Origin: an uncultured Lachnospiraceae bacterium
Lineage (GTDB): Bacteria > Bacillota > Clostridia > Lachnospirales > Lachnospiraceae
Direction of reading: 5' to 3'
DNA length: 64,000 nucleotides
Assembly: GCA_947626285.1 (NCBI GenBank)
Contig: CANQRR010000010.1
Location: 1 to 64,000 of the forward strand
Shown here: piece after piece, positions 43,006 through 52,674 of the stretch
Numbering within the stretch: position 1 is the stretch's first letter
Layout of the letters: each line of letters starts with the position of its first letter
Translations under genes and position numbers: made by a program
Notes under the pieces: generated by a model
Seen by the model: the letters and a program-made list of their open reading frames with translations, nothing else
The model's database searches: none
Told to the model about the DNA's origin: nothing

Positions 43006-43168
43006 TAAAAGCCCGGTCTCCATGCTGAGCCGGAAGGCAAGTTTACTTGCCGAAACGGCTATGCATGAGAGACGCTAACATGTATGAGCAAGTAGGCTGT
43101 TAGGCCGGATTGCGAATACATGTAGGGTTGCGGGAGCACGAAGTGCGGAGCAATCCCTGGGCTTTTTA
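43006..43168 (-). repeat. Structured intergenic repeat, copy 2 (AAAAGCCC ends)
   Basis: This is the reverse-orientation relative of 8914-9139. Ends are TAAAAGCCC (43006-43014) and GGGCTTTTTA (43159-43168). Read on the minus strand it shares the left hairpin with GGATTGC and CGCACTTCGTGC, and the right hairpin GGCAAGT/ACTTGCC closed by CATGC-type and GTCTC/GAGAC segments. The stem bases differ from copy 1 in a compensatory way (AAC/GTT versus GGC/GCC). It lacks the roughly 60-base middle part of copy 1. Confidence 0.7.
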
Positions 43169-43196
43169 ATTTAGCAAGTTAGGGAGGAGTTCCAGC

Positions 43197-44081
43197 ATGG
43201 ATTTTATTACGAAAAATCTGCCGTACCTTCTGGCAGGGATTTCCGTCGGCGGACAGTACGCCCTGATCGCGATCGGCTACACGATGGTCTACGGCATCCT
43301 GAGGCTGATCAACTTTGCGCACGGCGATATTTTCATGGTGGCGGCGCTCGTGACGGTCTACGCGACGACGACGCTTCCGCTGTATCTGTCGATCCCGCTG
43401 ACGCTTGTCGTCACGGTCGTGCTCGGGCTGGCGGTGGAGCGCGTCGCGTACAAGCCGCTTCGCAGCGCGCCGCGTATGTCGGTCATGATCTCCGCGATCG
43501 GCGTGTCCTACCTGCTGCAGAATCTGGCGCTGTACGTCACGGGCGGCCTGGCGCAGACCTATCCGGCGATCCCGTTCATCTCCGACACGATCCAGATCGG
43601 ACCGGCCACCACAAAGATGGTGACGATCGTGACGCCGATCCTGACGATCGTTCTCGTGTTTGCGCTGATGCAGCTGATCAACCACACGAAGATCGGCATG
43701 GGCATGCGCGCGGCGGCGAATGATTTCGAGACGAGCCGCCTGATGGGAATCAAGGTCGACAACGTCATCAGCATGACCTTCCTGATCGGGTCGTTCCTGG
43801 CCGCGATCGGGTCGGTGCTTTACTTTACAAACTATGCGTCCGTGGTTCCGACCTCCGGAGCCATGCCGGGTCTGAAGGCGTTTGTCGCGGCAGTGTTCGG
43901 CGGCATCGGTTCGATCCCAGGAGCGGTCATCGGCGCGTTTATCATCGGTATCTGTGAAAACATCATCAAAGGCCTTGGGTGGACGACATTTTCCGACGCG
44001 TTCACGTTTGCGCTTTTGATCGTCATCCTGATCGTCAAGCCGACTGGTCTGTTCGGCGAAGGCGCGACGGATAAGGTCTGA
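43197..44081 (+). CDS. livH: Branched-chain amino acid ABC transporter permease LivH
   Basis: The 294-residue membrane protein has about eight hydrophobic segments and LivH motifs: GGQYALIAIGYTMVYGILRL, NFAHGDIFM, MGMRAAANDFETSRLMGI and AAVFGGIGSIPGAVIGAF. It forms the channel with LivM. GGGAGGAG lies at good distance before ATG 43197. Confidence 0.93.
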   Translation: MDFITKNLPYLLAGISVGGQYALIAIGYTMVYGILRLINFAHGDIFMVAALVTVYATTTLPLYLSIPLTLVVTVVLGLAVERVAYKPLRSAPRMSVMISAIGVSYLLQNLALYVTGGLAQTYPAIPFISDTIQIGPATTKMVTIVTPILTIVLVFALMQLINHTKIGMGMRAAANDFETSRLMGIKVDNVISMTFLIGSFLAAIGSVLYFTNYASVVPTSGAMPGLKAFVAAVFGGIGSIPGAVIGAFIIGICENIIKGLGWTTFSDAFTFALLIVILIVKPTGLFGEGATDKV

Positions 44082-44097
44082 GGGGAGGCGGCGAACT

Positions 44098-45162
44098 ATG
44101 AAGAAGAGAAATGTGATCATCTGCGCGCTGCTCTACCTGGCGGCGATACTCGCGATCGTGGTTCTGGAGAAGTTTCTTCCCCCGACGCACATCGCGCTTG
44201 CGGTTCTGAAAAAGGGCTGCATCTATTCTCTGGTCGCGGTGTCTATGAACCTGCTGAACGGCTTCACGGGACTGTTTTCCCTGGGGCAGGCGGGCTTCAT
44301 GCTGATCGGCGCCTACACCTACGCGGTGCTGACGATCCCGGTCGCGGAGCGCGACTCTGTGTATATGTATTTTGACGGCGGCATCATTCAGTTCTCCGTT
44401 CCGGTCTTTGTGGGCCTTCTGGCGGCCGGCCTTCTGGCAGCGCTGCTGGCGTGGCTGATCGGCCTGCCGGTGCTGCGCTTAAAGAGCGACTATCTGGCAA
44501 TAGCGACGCTCGGCTTTGCGGAGATCATTCGCGCGTTCTTCCAGTGGGATGAGCTCGGCGTGATCACGAACGGTTCGAACATGCTGCGCAAGTATCCGAC
44601 GTTTACGACGACGCTGTTTCCGTTCCTCGTGTGTTCGGCCTGCATCGCGGTCATTGTGCTGCTGATCCACTCGTCCTACGGGCGCGCGTTCCACGCGATC
44701 CGCGACGACGAGATCGCGGCGGAGGCGATGGGCATCAACCTGGCGAAGCACAAGAGACTGTCGTTCTGCATCTCCTCGTTTTTCGCGGGCGTGGGCGGCG
44801 GACTGCTGGCGATGTACCAGACGTCGATTCAGGCGATGACATTCAAGTCGGCGATGACCTACGAGATCCTGCTGATCGTCGTGATCGGCGGCCTCGGTTC
44901 CGTGACCGGAAGCTGTATCGCGTCGTTTCTGTTCATCGCGTCCTCTGAGTGGTGGCTGCGTTTCCTGGATACCGAGATGACGATCGGGAATTTCAAGGTG
45001 CCGCTTCTGCGCGCCGGTTTCCGAAAGGTCGTGTTCTCAATTATTATCATGGTGATCGTGCTGTTTGCGCGCAAGGGCATCATGGGAGACCACGAATTTT
45101 CCATCGACGGTATCTGCAGCTTTTTCAAGAATCTGGGCAAGAAGAAGGAGGTTAAGTCATGA
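44098..45162 (+). CDS. livM: Branched-chain amino acid ABC transporter permease LivM
   Basis: The 354-residue membrane protein has about nine to ten hydrophobic segments and LivM motifs: NLLNGFTGLFSLGQAGFMLI, LKSDYLAIATLGFAEIIR, GRAFHAIRDDEIAAEAMGI and VVIGGLGSVTGSCI. It pairs with LivH. A loop around YMYFDGGIIQ is somewhat longer than usual. Its end overlaps livG by four bases (ATGA). Confidence 0.93.
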   Translation: MKKRNVIICALLYLAAILAIVVLEKFLPPTHIALAVLKKGCIYSLVAVSMNLLNGFTGLFSLGQAGFMLIGAYTYAVLTIPVAERDSVYMYFDGGIIQFSVPVFVGLLAAGLLAALLAWLIGLPVLRLKSDYLAIATLGFAEIIRAFFQWDELGVITNGSNMLRKYPTFTTTLFPFLVCSACIAVIVLLIHSSYGRAFHAIRDDEIAAEAMGINLAKHKRLSFCISSFFAGVGGGLLAMYQTSIQAMTFKSAMTYEILLIVVIGGLGSVTGSCIASFLFIASSEWWLRFLDTEMTIGNFKVPLLRAGFRKVVFSIIIMVIVLFARKGIMGDHEFSIDGICSFFKNLGKKKEVKS

Positions 45163-46001
45163 GTACGAATGTCCTCCGGGTAGAAGACGTCACCATGCAG
45201 TTCGGCGGCGTGGTGGCGGTAGACAACCTTTCCCTCGAGGTGAACGAGGGTGAGATCGTGGCGTTGATCGGGCCGAACGGCGCCGGGAAGACGACCGCGT
45301 TCAACTGCATCACCGGCGTGTACGAGCCGACGAACGGCAGAGTGTCGTTTTACGGCAAGGAGCTCGTGGAGAGCTATCCGCACGGCAAGATGAAGAAGAC
45401 TTACATCGGTGAGAACGCCGGGCGGTACACGAAGCGCCTGGTGCAGACGCCGGATAAGATCACGAAAGAAGGGATCGCGCGCACGTTCCAGAACATCCGT
45501 CTGTTTTCTTCGATGACGGTGTTTGAGAATGTGCTGATCGCGAAGCATATGCGCGCGAAGCAGAATTTCCTGACTGCGACGTTCCGCCTGAACCACGCGG
45601 AGGAGAAGCGGATGCGCGAGGAGACGATGGAGCTTCTGAAAATGCAGCATCTCGATCATCTGAAGGATGAGATCGCCGGCTCCCTGCCATACGGCATTCA
45701 GCGCCGCCTCGAGATCGCGCGCGCGCTGGCGACGAATCCGAAGCTTTTGCTGCTCGACGAGCCGGCCGCGGGCATGAACCCGCAGGAGACGTTGGAGCTG
45801 GCAGAGTTTATCCGTCAGATCCGCGACGAATACAAGCTGACGATCTTCATCATCGAGCACCACATGGATCTGGTCATGCAGATCTCGGACCGCCTGTACG
45901 TACTGGATTTCGGCAAGCTGCTCGCGCAGGGGACGCCGGAAGAGATCCAGAACGACCAGCGCGTCATAGATGCTTATCTGGGGGTGAGTGAGGATGCTTA
46001 A
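45159..46001 (+). CDS. livG: Branched-chain amino acid ABC transporter ATP-binding protein LivG
   Basis: The 280-residue ATPase has Walker A GPNGAGKTT, the LivG-typical EGIARTFQNIRLFSSMTVFEN, signature-like LPYGIQRRLEIARALA, Walker B LLLLDEPAAGMNP and H-loop IIEHHMD. It is slightly longer than the common LivG because of a 20-25-residue insertion after the Q-loop strand (SYPHGKMKKTYIG). Translationally coupled to livM and livF. Confidence 0.93.
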   Translation: MSTNVLRVEDVTMQFGGVVAVDNLSLEVNEGEIVALIGPNGAGKTTAFNCITGVYEPTNGRVSFYGKELVESYPHGKMKKTYIGENAGRYTKRLVQTPDKITKEGIARTFQNIRLFSSMTVFENVLIAKHMRAKQNFLTATFRLNHAEEKRMREETMELLKMQHLDHLKDEIAGSLPYGIQRRLEIARALATNPKLLLLDEPAAGMNPQETLELAEFIRQIRDEYKLTIFIIEHHMDLVMQISDRLYVLDFGKLLAQGTPEEIQNDQRVIDAYLGVSEDA

Positions 46002-46692
46002 GGTAAACGATCTGAAAGTTAACTACGGCGGCATTGAGGCCGTCAAGGGAATCAGCTTTGAGGTGCCGGAGAAGAGCATCGTCACGCTGATCGGCGCGAA
46101 CGGCGCGGGCAAGTCCACGACGCTTCGCTCGATCGTGTCGCTCGTCAAGCCTGCCTCCGGAACGATCGAATTCATGGGCGAGAACATCACGGGCAAGGAC
46201 ACGAACGAGATCGTGGCGAAGGGCATCACGCTCGTTCCGGAGGGGCGCAAGATCTTTCCGGACCTGACCGTGCTCGAGAATCTGAAGATCGGCGCCTACA
46301 TGCGCAAGGACAATCTGACCGACGACCTGAACTGGGTCTATGATCTGTTCCCGCGCCTGAAGGAGCGCCACTGGCAGCCGGGCGGTACGCTCTCCGGCGG
46401 CGAGCAGCAGATGCTCGCGGTCGCGCGCGCGCTGATGAGCCGCCCGAAGCTGATCATGATGGATGAGCCGTCGCTCGGACTCGCGCCCCTGATTGTAAAG
46501 GGGATCTTCGACATCATCAAGGAGATCAACAAGCAGGGCGTGACGATCCTGCTGATCGAGCAGAACGCGAACATGGCGCTGCGCACGGCGGACATCGGCT
46601 ACGTCATGGAGACCGGCAGCATCACGATGACCGGCAGCGGCGCGGAGCTTTTGGTTAACGAGCAGGTACGCGCGGCGTATCTCGGGAAATAG
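45994..46692 (+). CDS. livF: Branched-chain amino acid ABC transporter ATP-binding protein LivF
   Basis: The 232-residue ATPase has Walker A GANGAGKSTT, LVPEGRKIFPDLTVLENL typical of LivF, signature LSGGEQQMLAVARAL, Walker B LIMMDEPSLGLAP and H-loop IEQNA. ATG 45994 follows GGGGTGAG at five bases and overlaps the livG end; GTG 45988 is in frame too. Last gene of the operon. Confidence 0.93.
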   Translation: MLKVNDLKVNYGGIEAVKGISFEVPEKSIVTLIGANGAGKSTTLRSIVSLVKPASGTIEFMGENITGKDTNEIVAKGITLVPEGRKIFPDLTVLENLKIGAYMRKDNLTDDLNWVYDLFPRLKERHWQPGGTLSGGEQQMLAVARALMSRPKLIMMDEPSLGLAPLIVKGIFDIIKEINKQGVTILLIEQNANMALRTADIGYVMETGSITMTGSGAELLVNEQVRAAYLGK

Positions 46693-46694
46693 AG

Positions 46695-46818
46695 GTATGC
46701 AGGAAGAAAAGTTCAGGCCTAAATTGGACATTCCCTGCATACAAATATAAAATGGTGGAAAAGCACTTTTGGGCGGCTGGTATCATAAGATATCATAAAA
46801 CCGCTTAGAGGTGCTTTT
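46695..46818 (+). promoter_or_regulatory. Structured leader and candidate SigE-type promoter of sigK
   Basis: GTATGCAGG (46695-46703) and CCTGCATAC (46734-46742) form an inverted repeat that may also end livF transcripts. CATACAAAT at 46738 resembles a SigE -10 element, but no clear -35 was found. Next, AAAAGCAC (46759-46766) pairs with GTGCTTTT (46811-46818) around GCGG/CCGC and TATC/GATA. The right arm covers part of the ribosome-binding site (AGAGGTG) and touches the TTG start codon, so the fold could limit translation. Confidence 0.45.
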
Positions 46819-47457
46819 TTGAAAACGTTTAAAAAGCCGCTTTCTCCGGAGGAAGAGAAATATTATCTGGAATGTTACAAGGGAGGAGATACGGCAGCCA
46901 GGAATCTGCTGATCGAGCACAATCTAAGACTGGTTGCGCATGTCGCGAAGAAATATCAGGCGCCGGAACACGACACGGACGACCTGATCTCGATAGGGAT
47001 CATCGGGCTGATCAAGGCGGTCATGACCTTTGACAGTGAGAAGAACAACAGGCTTGCCACGTATGCGGCGCGATGTATTGAGAACGAGCTGCTCATGATG
47101 CTGCGCTCCCGCAAGAAGCTGACACGCGAGGTGTCCATGTATGAGAAAATCGGGATCGACCAGGAGGGGCGCGAGCTTCAGATTATGGATGTGCTCGAGA
47201 GCGAGCCGGTGGACGTCGTGGAGAATCTGGAGACGCAGAAGAACATTGAGCATCTGCAGAAGTGCCTGGCGGACGTGCTCGACGAGCGCGAACTGCAGGT
47301 GATCTGCGAGCGCTACGGGATCTGCGGAAAGAAGGAGCGGACGCAGAGGGAGATCGCCGCGTCGCTGGGGATCAGCCGCTCCTATGTGTCGCGGATCGAG
47401 AAGAAAGCGCTGGAGAAACTGCGCGCGGAGTTTCGCAGATATGAGCTGGAAGGGTGA
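46819..47457 (+). CDS. sigK: Late mother-cell sigma factor SigK, without pro-sequence
   Basis: The 212-residue sigma factor matches Bacillus SigK from the mature region on: LLIEHNLRLVAHVAKKY, DLISIGIIGLIKAVMTFD, LATYAARCIENELLMMLR, KERTQREIAASLGISRSY, VSRIEKKALEKL. It begins directly with MKTFKKPLSPEEEKYYLE. In-frame codons upstream hit a stop at 46786-46788 with no start, so there is no inhibitory pro-sequence, as reported for Clostridioides difficile. The gene is uninterrupted (no skin element). The start is TTG 46819. Confidence 0.92.
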   Translation: MKTFKKPLSPEEEKYYLECYKGGDTAARNLLIEHNLRLVAHVAKKYQAPEHDTDDLISIGIIGLIKAVMTFDSEKNNRLATYAARCIENELLMMLRSRKKLTREVSMYEKIGIDQEGRELQIMDVLESEPVDVVENLETQKNIEHLQKCLADVLDERELQVICERYGICGKKERTQREIAASLGISRSYVSRIEKKALEKLRAEFRRYELEG

Positions 47458-47567
47458 CAGGAGAGAAAAAAGATGTTATACTTTGTGCGATGACAGACAA
47501 GGATTTTTCAGAGTCGGCACGGTTTATGAAAGCTGTTGCGGGCAGCGCATCCAGGGAGAAGAAAGCG

Positions 47568-48260
47568 ATGAACAGCAGGATTTATGTGCGGGAATATCAT
47601 GCTTCAGAGCCGATTGCGGACGGCGGAGCGCACAGCGATGTTTCAGCCGACGATCGGGCATTGCAGGAGCGGGCGAAGACTCTGCCCCTGCAGCTTCCCG
47701 ATGGATGGACGGAAGGACAGAGGTGGAACGCGAGCAGGCAGCGTGTCCTGGCGTGGCTGCTGCTTGGACAGGCTCTTGAAGAACAGTTCGGGTACACGTT
47801 TGCGCAGCTGGACATCCGGCGCGACGGACAGGGAAAGCCGTACAGCGCCGCGCATCCGGAGATTTATTTCAATATCAGTCATTGCAATGCGGCGTACGCC
47901 TGCGCCGTGGGGACGGTTCCGGTGGGGATCGACGTGGAGCGGAAGTTCTGTCCGAAGGACGGATTGATCAAAAAGGTCTGCCATCCGGAGGAGTCCGCGC
48001 GGCTTGCGCAGATGGAGGACGAGCTTCGCATTCAGCAGTTTCGCTGTCTCTGGTCCCTGAAGGAAGCCTTTGTGAAGATGGACGGGCGGGGGCTTGGCTA
48101 TGGGATGGAGCGGGTGAATCTTGCGCCGCTTCTGCCGCTTCCTGCGCAGAGCGGGGAACGGATCCGGAGAGAGCTTGGCGGGACGGAATTTATGATCTGC
48201 AGTTGTGAGCACTATACGCTTGCGGCGTGTGAGACGCAGATTGGCGCAAGGACAGAATAA
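47568..48260 (+). CDS. 4'-phosphopantetheinyl transferase (Sfp family)
   Basis: The 230-residue enzyme transfers phosphopantetheine from CoA to carrier proteins. It has the family motifs VGIDVERKF and LWSLKEAFVKMDGRGL with the Mg-binding acids, and the preceding GKPYSAAHPEIYFNISHC segment. The Sfp length suggests broad substrate range. ATG 47568 has AGGGAG nine bases upstream and gives the usual size; an in-frame GTG overlapping the sigK stop would add 38 residues. Which carrier proteins it serves is not shown; no NRPS or PKS is in the window. Confidence 0.88.
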   Translation: MNSRIYVREYHASEPIADGGAHSDVSADDRALQERAKTLPLQLPDGWTEGQRWNASRQRVLAWLLLGQALEEQFGYTFAQLDIRRDGQGKPYSAAHPEIYFNISHCNAAYACAVGTVPVGIDVERKFCPKDGLIKKVCHPEESARLAQMEDELRIQQFRCLWSLKEAFVKMDGRGLGYGMERVNLAPLLPLPAQSGERIRRELGGTEFMICSCEHYTLAACETQIGARTE

Positions 48261-48358
48261 AAACAGGGTCGATGAGCTGCCGCAGTGGGGGCGTAGTCTG
48301 ATACAGGCTTTGCCGATTGGACAGGTTTGCAGATAACGTTAGAAAAGAGGATACCATC

Positions 48359-49255
48359 ATGACGAAACAGGAATTTACAGAATTAACGAGACAAGGCGTT
48401 GTGCTGATGGACGGCGCGACAGGATCAAACCTGCGCAAGGCCGGGATGCCGGTCGGCGTGTGCACGGAGCAGTGGGTGCTGGAGCACCCGGAGATCATCG
48501 TGGAACTGCAGCGGGCATACGCGGAGGCGGGCAGCAGGATCGTCTACGCGCCGACGTTCTCTGCCAACCGCATCAGCCTGGCGATGCACGGGCTGCAGGA
48601 CCGGCTTGCGGAGTTGAACACGGAGCTTGCGAAGCTCACGAAAAAGACGGTCGCTGAGGCGCGCACAGGCGGAGACCGGGTGTATGTGGCGGGGGACGTC
48701 ACCACGACTGGGAAGATGCTGGAGCCGCGCGGGGATGTCACGTACCAGGAGCTGTATGAGGTATATCAGGAACAGATCCGCGTGCTCTGCGATGCGGGCG
48801 TGGATCTGATCGGGGCGGAGACGCTGATGAGCGTCGAGGAGGCGCAGGTGATCCTTGACGCGGCGCAGTCGGTCTGCGACCTGCCGGTGCTGTGCACGCT
48901 GACGCTGGAGGCGGACGGAAACGCGCTGTTTGGCGGAAACGCGGTCGAGCTCGTGGAGACGCTGCAGGAGATGGGGGCTTCGGCGGTCGGGCTGAATTGT
49001 TCGGTCGGGCCGGATCAGCTGGAGTCGGTGGTGGCATCGATGAAGTCGGTCGCCCGTATCCCGGTCGTCGCGAAGCCAAACGCAGGGATGCCGGTCATGG
49101 ACGAACAGGGAATGGCGCACTACAGCATGGGACCGGAGCAGTTCGCGGCGTCCATGATGCGCCTGGTCGATGCGGGCGCGCAGATCATCGGCGGCTGCTG
49201 CGGCACGGATCCGGGGTATATCGGGGAGCTTCGCAGGTTGTTATCCGAAAGATAA
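48359..49255 (+). CDS. Homocysteine S-methyltransferase domain protein
   Basis: The 298-residue protein has the homocysteine-binding TIM barrel: LMDGATGSNLRKAG, TFSANRISL, GLNCSVGP and IGGCCGTDP, the cysteines forming the zinc site. It equals the N-terminal module of MetH without folate and cobalamin domains. Methionine synthesis from a methyl donor such as S-methylmethionine, or activity with separate modules elsewhere, are both possible. ATG 48359 has AGAGG upstream; a TTG at 48317 would add 14 residues. Confidence 0.85.
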   Translation: MTKQEFTELTRQGVVLMDGATGSNLRKAGMPVGVCTEQWVLEHPEIIVELQRAYAEAGSRIVYAPTFSANRISLAMHGLQDRLAELNTELAKLTKKTVAEARTGGDRVYVAGDVTTTGKMLEPRGDVTYQELYEVYQEQIRVLCDAGVDLIGAETLMSVEEAQVILDAAQSVCDLPVLCTLTLEADGNALFGGNAVELVETLQEMGASAVGLNCSVGPDQLESVVASMKSVARIPVVAKPNAGMPVMDEQGMAHYSMGPEQFAASMMRLVDAGAQIIGGCCGTDPGYIGELRRLLSER

Positions 49256-49407
49256 ACAGAGCTTGTTCTTTCCGAAAACCATGATGCCTATTTTTACAAG
49301 TTTACTTTATGACAGATGCAGTCGACATGATAGTTGAATTGTTGAAAAAGATGTGAATATATATGGTATCTTATAAGTGTACATGAAAGAAAAAGGAGGA
49401 ATTCACC

Positions 49408-50037
<630 letters not shown>

Positions 50038-50055
50038 TAAAACATAAAATACCTA

Positions 50056-50084
50056 TTGACAAAGTAGGCTTTGTATGTTATCAT
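50056..50084 (+). promoter_or_regulatory. Strong promoter with overlapping dyad for metY-cysK
   Basis: A perfect TTGACA (50056-50061) and TATCAT (50079-50084) are 17 bases apart. The -35 box lies inside an inverted repeat CCTA-N9-TAGG (50052-50068), placed where a repressor would block polymerase. This resembles sites used by CymR/Rrf2-type cysteine regulators in Firmicutes; that link is inference. About 150 bases of leader follow with no S-box motif seen. Confidence 0.65.
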
Positions 50085-50236
50085 CAAAACCGACCTGAAA
50101 GGTAGGCGATGACATGGGAAACCACTTTGAAAAACTCGTGAGAGAAAACTTCCGTTTCGGACGAATGTGTAAATGAGATTGAGCGGATGACAGGAACCAT
50201 ACAATACACATTCTAAAAACGAAAGGAAGTATCGAT

Positions 50237-51517
50237 ATGTCTGATTACAAATTTGAAACTTTACAGCTCCATGTGGGGCAGGAAACTCCCGACCTGGCGA
50301 CCGATTCCCGCGCAGTGCCGATCTACGCGACGACCTCTTATGTGTTCCACAATTGCGAACACGCGGCCGCGCGCTTTGGTTTGACCGATGCGGGCAACAT
50401 TTACGGACGACTGACGAACTCTACGCAGGATGTCCTGGAGCAGAGAGTCGCGGCGCTTGAGGGTGGTGTGGCGGCTCTGGCGCTGGCTTCCGGCGCGGCG
50501 GCGATCACCTATACACTGGAGGCGCTGGGACAGAACGGCGGCCATTTCGTGGCGCAGAAGACCATCTATGGCGGCAGCTACAATCTGCTGGCGCACACGC
50601 TGCCGAATTTCGGCATCACGGCGAGCTTCGTCAACATCCACGATCTTTCGGAGGTAGAGGCAGCGATCCGGGAGGATACGCGCGCGATCTACATCGAGAC
50701 GCTTGGAAATCCGAACAGCGACATCCCGGACATTGATGCTCTGGCCGATTTGGCGCACAGGCATGGGCTTCCGCTGGTGGTTGACAACACTTTCGGTACG
50801 CCATATCTGATCCGTCCCATCGAGCACGGCGCGGATATCGTTGTACATTCCGCGACCAAGTTCCTCGGCGGCCACGGCACCACCCTCGGCGGCATCATCG
50901 TGGATTCCGGCAAATTTGACTGGGCGGCCAGCGGGAAGTATCCTGCGATCGCAGAGCCGAATCCCAGCTACCACGGCGTTTCCTTTGTGAAAGCTGCGGG
51001 TCCGGCGGCGTTCGTGACTTACATTCGCGCGGTGCTGTTGCGCGATACCGGCGCGACCATTTCTCCTTTTGCGGCGTTTTTGCTTCTGCAGGGTATCGAG
51101 ACGCTGTCCCTGCGTTTGGAGCGCCATGCGGAGAACACGAAGAAGGTCGTGGAGTTCCTCGCGCGTCATCCGAAGGTAGAGAAGGTCAACCATCCGTCCC
51201 TGCCGGATCATCCGGATCACGCGCTGTATCAGAAGTATTTTCCGAACGGGGGAGCTTCCATCTTTACCTTCGAGGTCAAAGGCGGCGTGAAGGAAGCGCA
51301 TAAATTTATCGATAGCCTGAAGATCTTCTCCCTGCTGGCGAACGTGGCCGACGTCAAGAGCCTTGTGATCCACCCGGCTACGACCACACACAGTCAGTTG
51401 AACGAGGAGGAGCTGGCCGACCAGGGAATTCGGCCCAACACGATTCGGCTTTCCATCGGCACAGAGCACATCGACGACATCCTTGCGGATCTGCAGAACG
51501 GCTTCGACGCCATTTAA
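50237..51517 (+). CDS. O-acetylhomoserine sulfhydrylase (MetY type)
   Basis: The 426-residue PLP enzyme of the Cys/Met metabolism family makes homocysteine (or methionine) from O-acetylhomoserine and sulfide. Motifs include ETLQLHVGQETPDLATDSRA at the N terminus, YGRLTNSTQDVLEQR, the PLP-lysine region HSATKFLGGHGTTLGGII, and IHPATTTHSQLNEEEL. The length and the insertion before HGVSFVKAAGPAAFVTYIR are typical of MetY rather than MetB or MetC. The cysK gene follows after 64 bases, probably in the same transcript. Confidence 0.93.
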   Translation: MSDYKFETLQLHVGQETPDLATDSRAVPIYATTSYVFHNCEHAAARFGLTDAGNIYGRLTNSTQDVLEQRVAALEGGVAALALASGAAAITYTLEALGQNGGHFVAQKTIYGGSYNLLAHTLPNFGITASFVNIHDLSEVEAAIREDTRAIYIETLGNPNSDIPDIDALADLAHRHGLPLVVDNTFGTPYLIRPIEHGADIVVHSATKFLGGHGTTLGGIIVDSGKFDWAASGKYPAIAEPNPSYHGVSFVKAAGPAAFVTYIRAVLLRDTGATISPFAAFLLLQGIETLSLRLERHAENTKKVVEFLARHPKVEKVNHPSLPDHPDHALYQKYFPNGGASIFTFEVKGGVKEAHKFIDSLKIFSLLANVADVKSLVIHPATTTHSQLNEEELADQGIRPNTIRLSIGTEHIDDILADLQNGFDAI

Positions 51518-51581
51518 CTGAGTATGAGCGCGGGCATCCGCCCGGCTCACAGCTTCATCTAAATAACAGGAGGGAAACAGA

Positions 51582-52514
51582 ATGTCCAATATTTATACAT
51601 CCGCCGATCAGCTGATCGGCAGGACTCCGCTTTTGGAGCTCACACACATTGAAAAGGAACTTGACCTGAAGGCAAAGATCGTCGCGAAGCTGGAGTATTT
51701 CAACCCGGCGGGTTCGGTCAAGGACCGTGTCGCCAAGGCGATGCTCGACGACGCTGAGGCGGATGGGAGGCTGAAGCCGGATTCCGTGATCATTGAGCCA
51801 ACTTCCGGCAATACGGGAATCGGGCTTGCCGCCGTGGCTGCGGCGCGGGGTTACCGGATCATTATCGTCATGCCGGAGACGATGAGCGTGGAACGCCGTC
51901 AGCTCATGAAGGCGTACGGCGCAGAGCTGGTACTGACGGAAGGCTCCAAAGGAATGAAAGGGGCGATCGCGAAGGCGGAGGAGCTGGCAAAGGAACTGCC
52001 GAACAGCTTCATTCCGGGACAGTTTGTGAATCCCTCCAATCCGAAAGCGCACCGTGAGGCTACAGGGCCGGAGATCTTTGCGGATACGGACGGCAAGGTA
52101 GACATCTTTGTCGCGGGCGTCGGTACCGGCGGAACGGTCACAGGCGTCGGAGAATACCTGAAATCGAAAAATCCGTCTGTCAAAGTCGTCGCGGTCGAGC
52201 CCGCTTCGTCGGCAGTCTTGTCCACCGGAGTGGCAGGCGCCCACAAGATTCAGGGAATCGGCGCTGGCTTCGTTCCCGATGTGTTGAACACGGAGATTTA
52301 TGATGAGATCATTCCGGTCTCGAATGAGGACGCGTTTGCGACCGGCAAGCTCATCGGAAGAAAAGAAGGCGTTCTGGTCGGCATTTCCTCCGGCGCGGCT
52401 GCCTTTGCCGCGATCGAGCTGGCGAAGCGCCCGGAAAATGCGGGGAAGACGATCGTCGTTCTCCTGCCCGACACCGGCGACCGCTATCTGTCCACGCCGA
52501 TGTTCGAGGATTGA
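51582..52514 (+). CDS. cysK: Cysteine synthase A
   Basis: The 310-residue PLP enzyme makes cysteine from O-acetylserine and sulfide. It has the PLP lysine in [14 protein letters not shown], the substrate loop [14 protein letters not shown], the [13 protein letters not shown] phosphate loop and [11 protein letters not shown]. The C-terminal [14 protein letters not shown] is typical of CysK. It shares a transcript with metY, and a terminator follows. Confidence 0.95.
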   Translation: MSNIYTSADQLIGRTPLLELTHIEKELDLKAKIVAKLEYFNPAGSVKDRVAKAMLDDAEADGRLKPDSVIIEPTSGNTGIGLAAVAAARGYRIIIVMPETMSVERRQLMKAYGAELVLTEGSKGMKGAIAKAEELAKELPNSFIPGQFVNPSNPKAHREATGPEIFADTDGKVDIFVAGVGTGGTVTGVGEYLKSKNPSVKVVAVEPASSAVLSTGVAGAHKIQGIGAGFVPDVLNTEIYDEIIPVSNEDAFATGKLIGRKEGVLVGISSGAAAFAAIELAKRPENAGKTIVVLLPDTGDRYLSTPMFED

Positions 52515-52521
52515 TGAAAGG

Positions 52522-52556
52522 ATCAGGTGTATGGGAAACCTGCACCTGATTTATAT
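52522..52556 (+). terminator. Terminator after cysK
   Basis: ATCAGGTG (52522-52529) pairs with CACCTGAT (52543-52550) followed by TTATATTT. A second hairpin CGGTTTG/CAAACCG lies about 60 bases further on. Confidence 0.7.
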
Positions 52557-52674
52557 TTCATATAGTTATCTCAGAATGAATTTATATTGTCTTGTCCGGG
52601 CCCGGTTTGGCATTTTCAAACCGAGTCTGTTTTGTGTTCATATTGAATCCGGATAATAAGTGTTCCTTGACGCA

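Noticed and set aside
48261-48358. Riboswitch before the homocysteine methyltransferase
   Set aside because: No SAM, cobalamin or T-box consensus was recognised in the short leader.
50261-51589. Minus-strand frame of 442 codons opposite metY
   Set aside because: metY has intact PLP-enzyme motifs; the antisense frame shows none.
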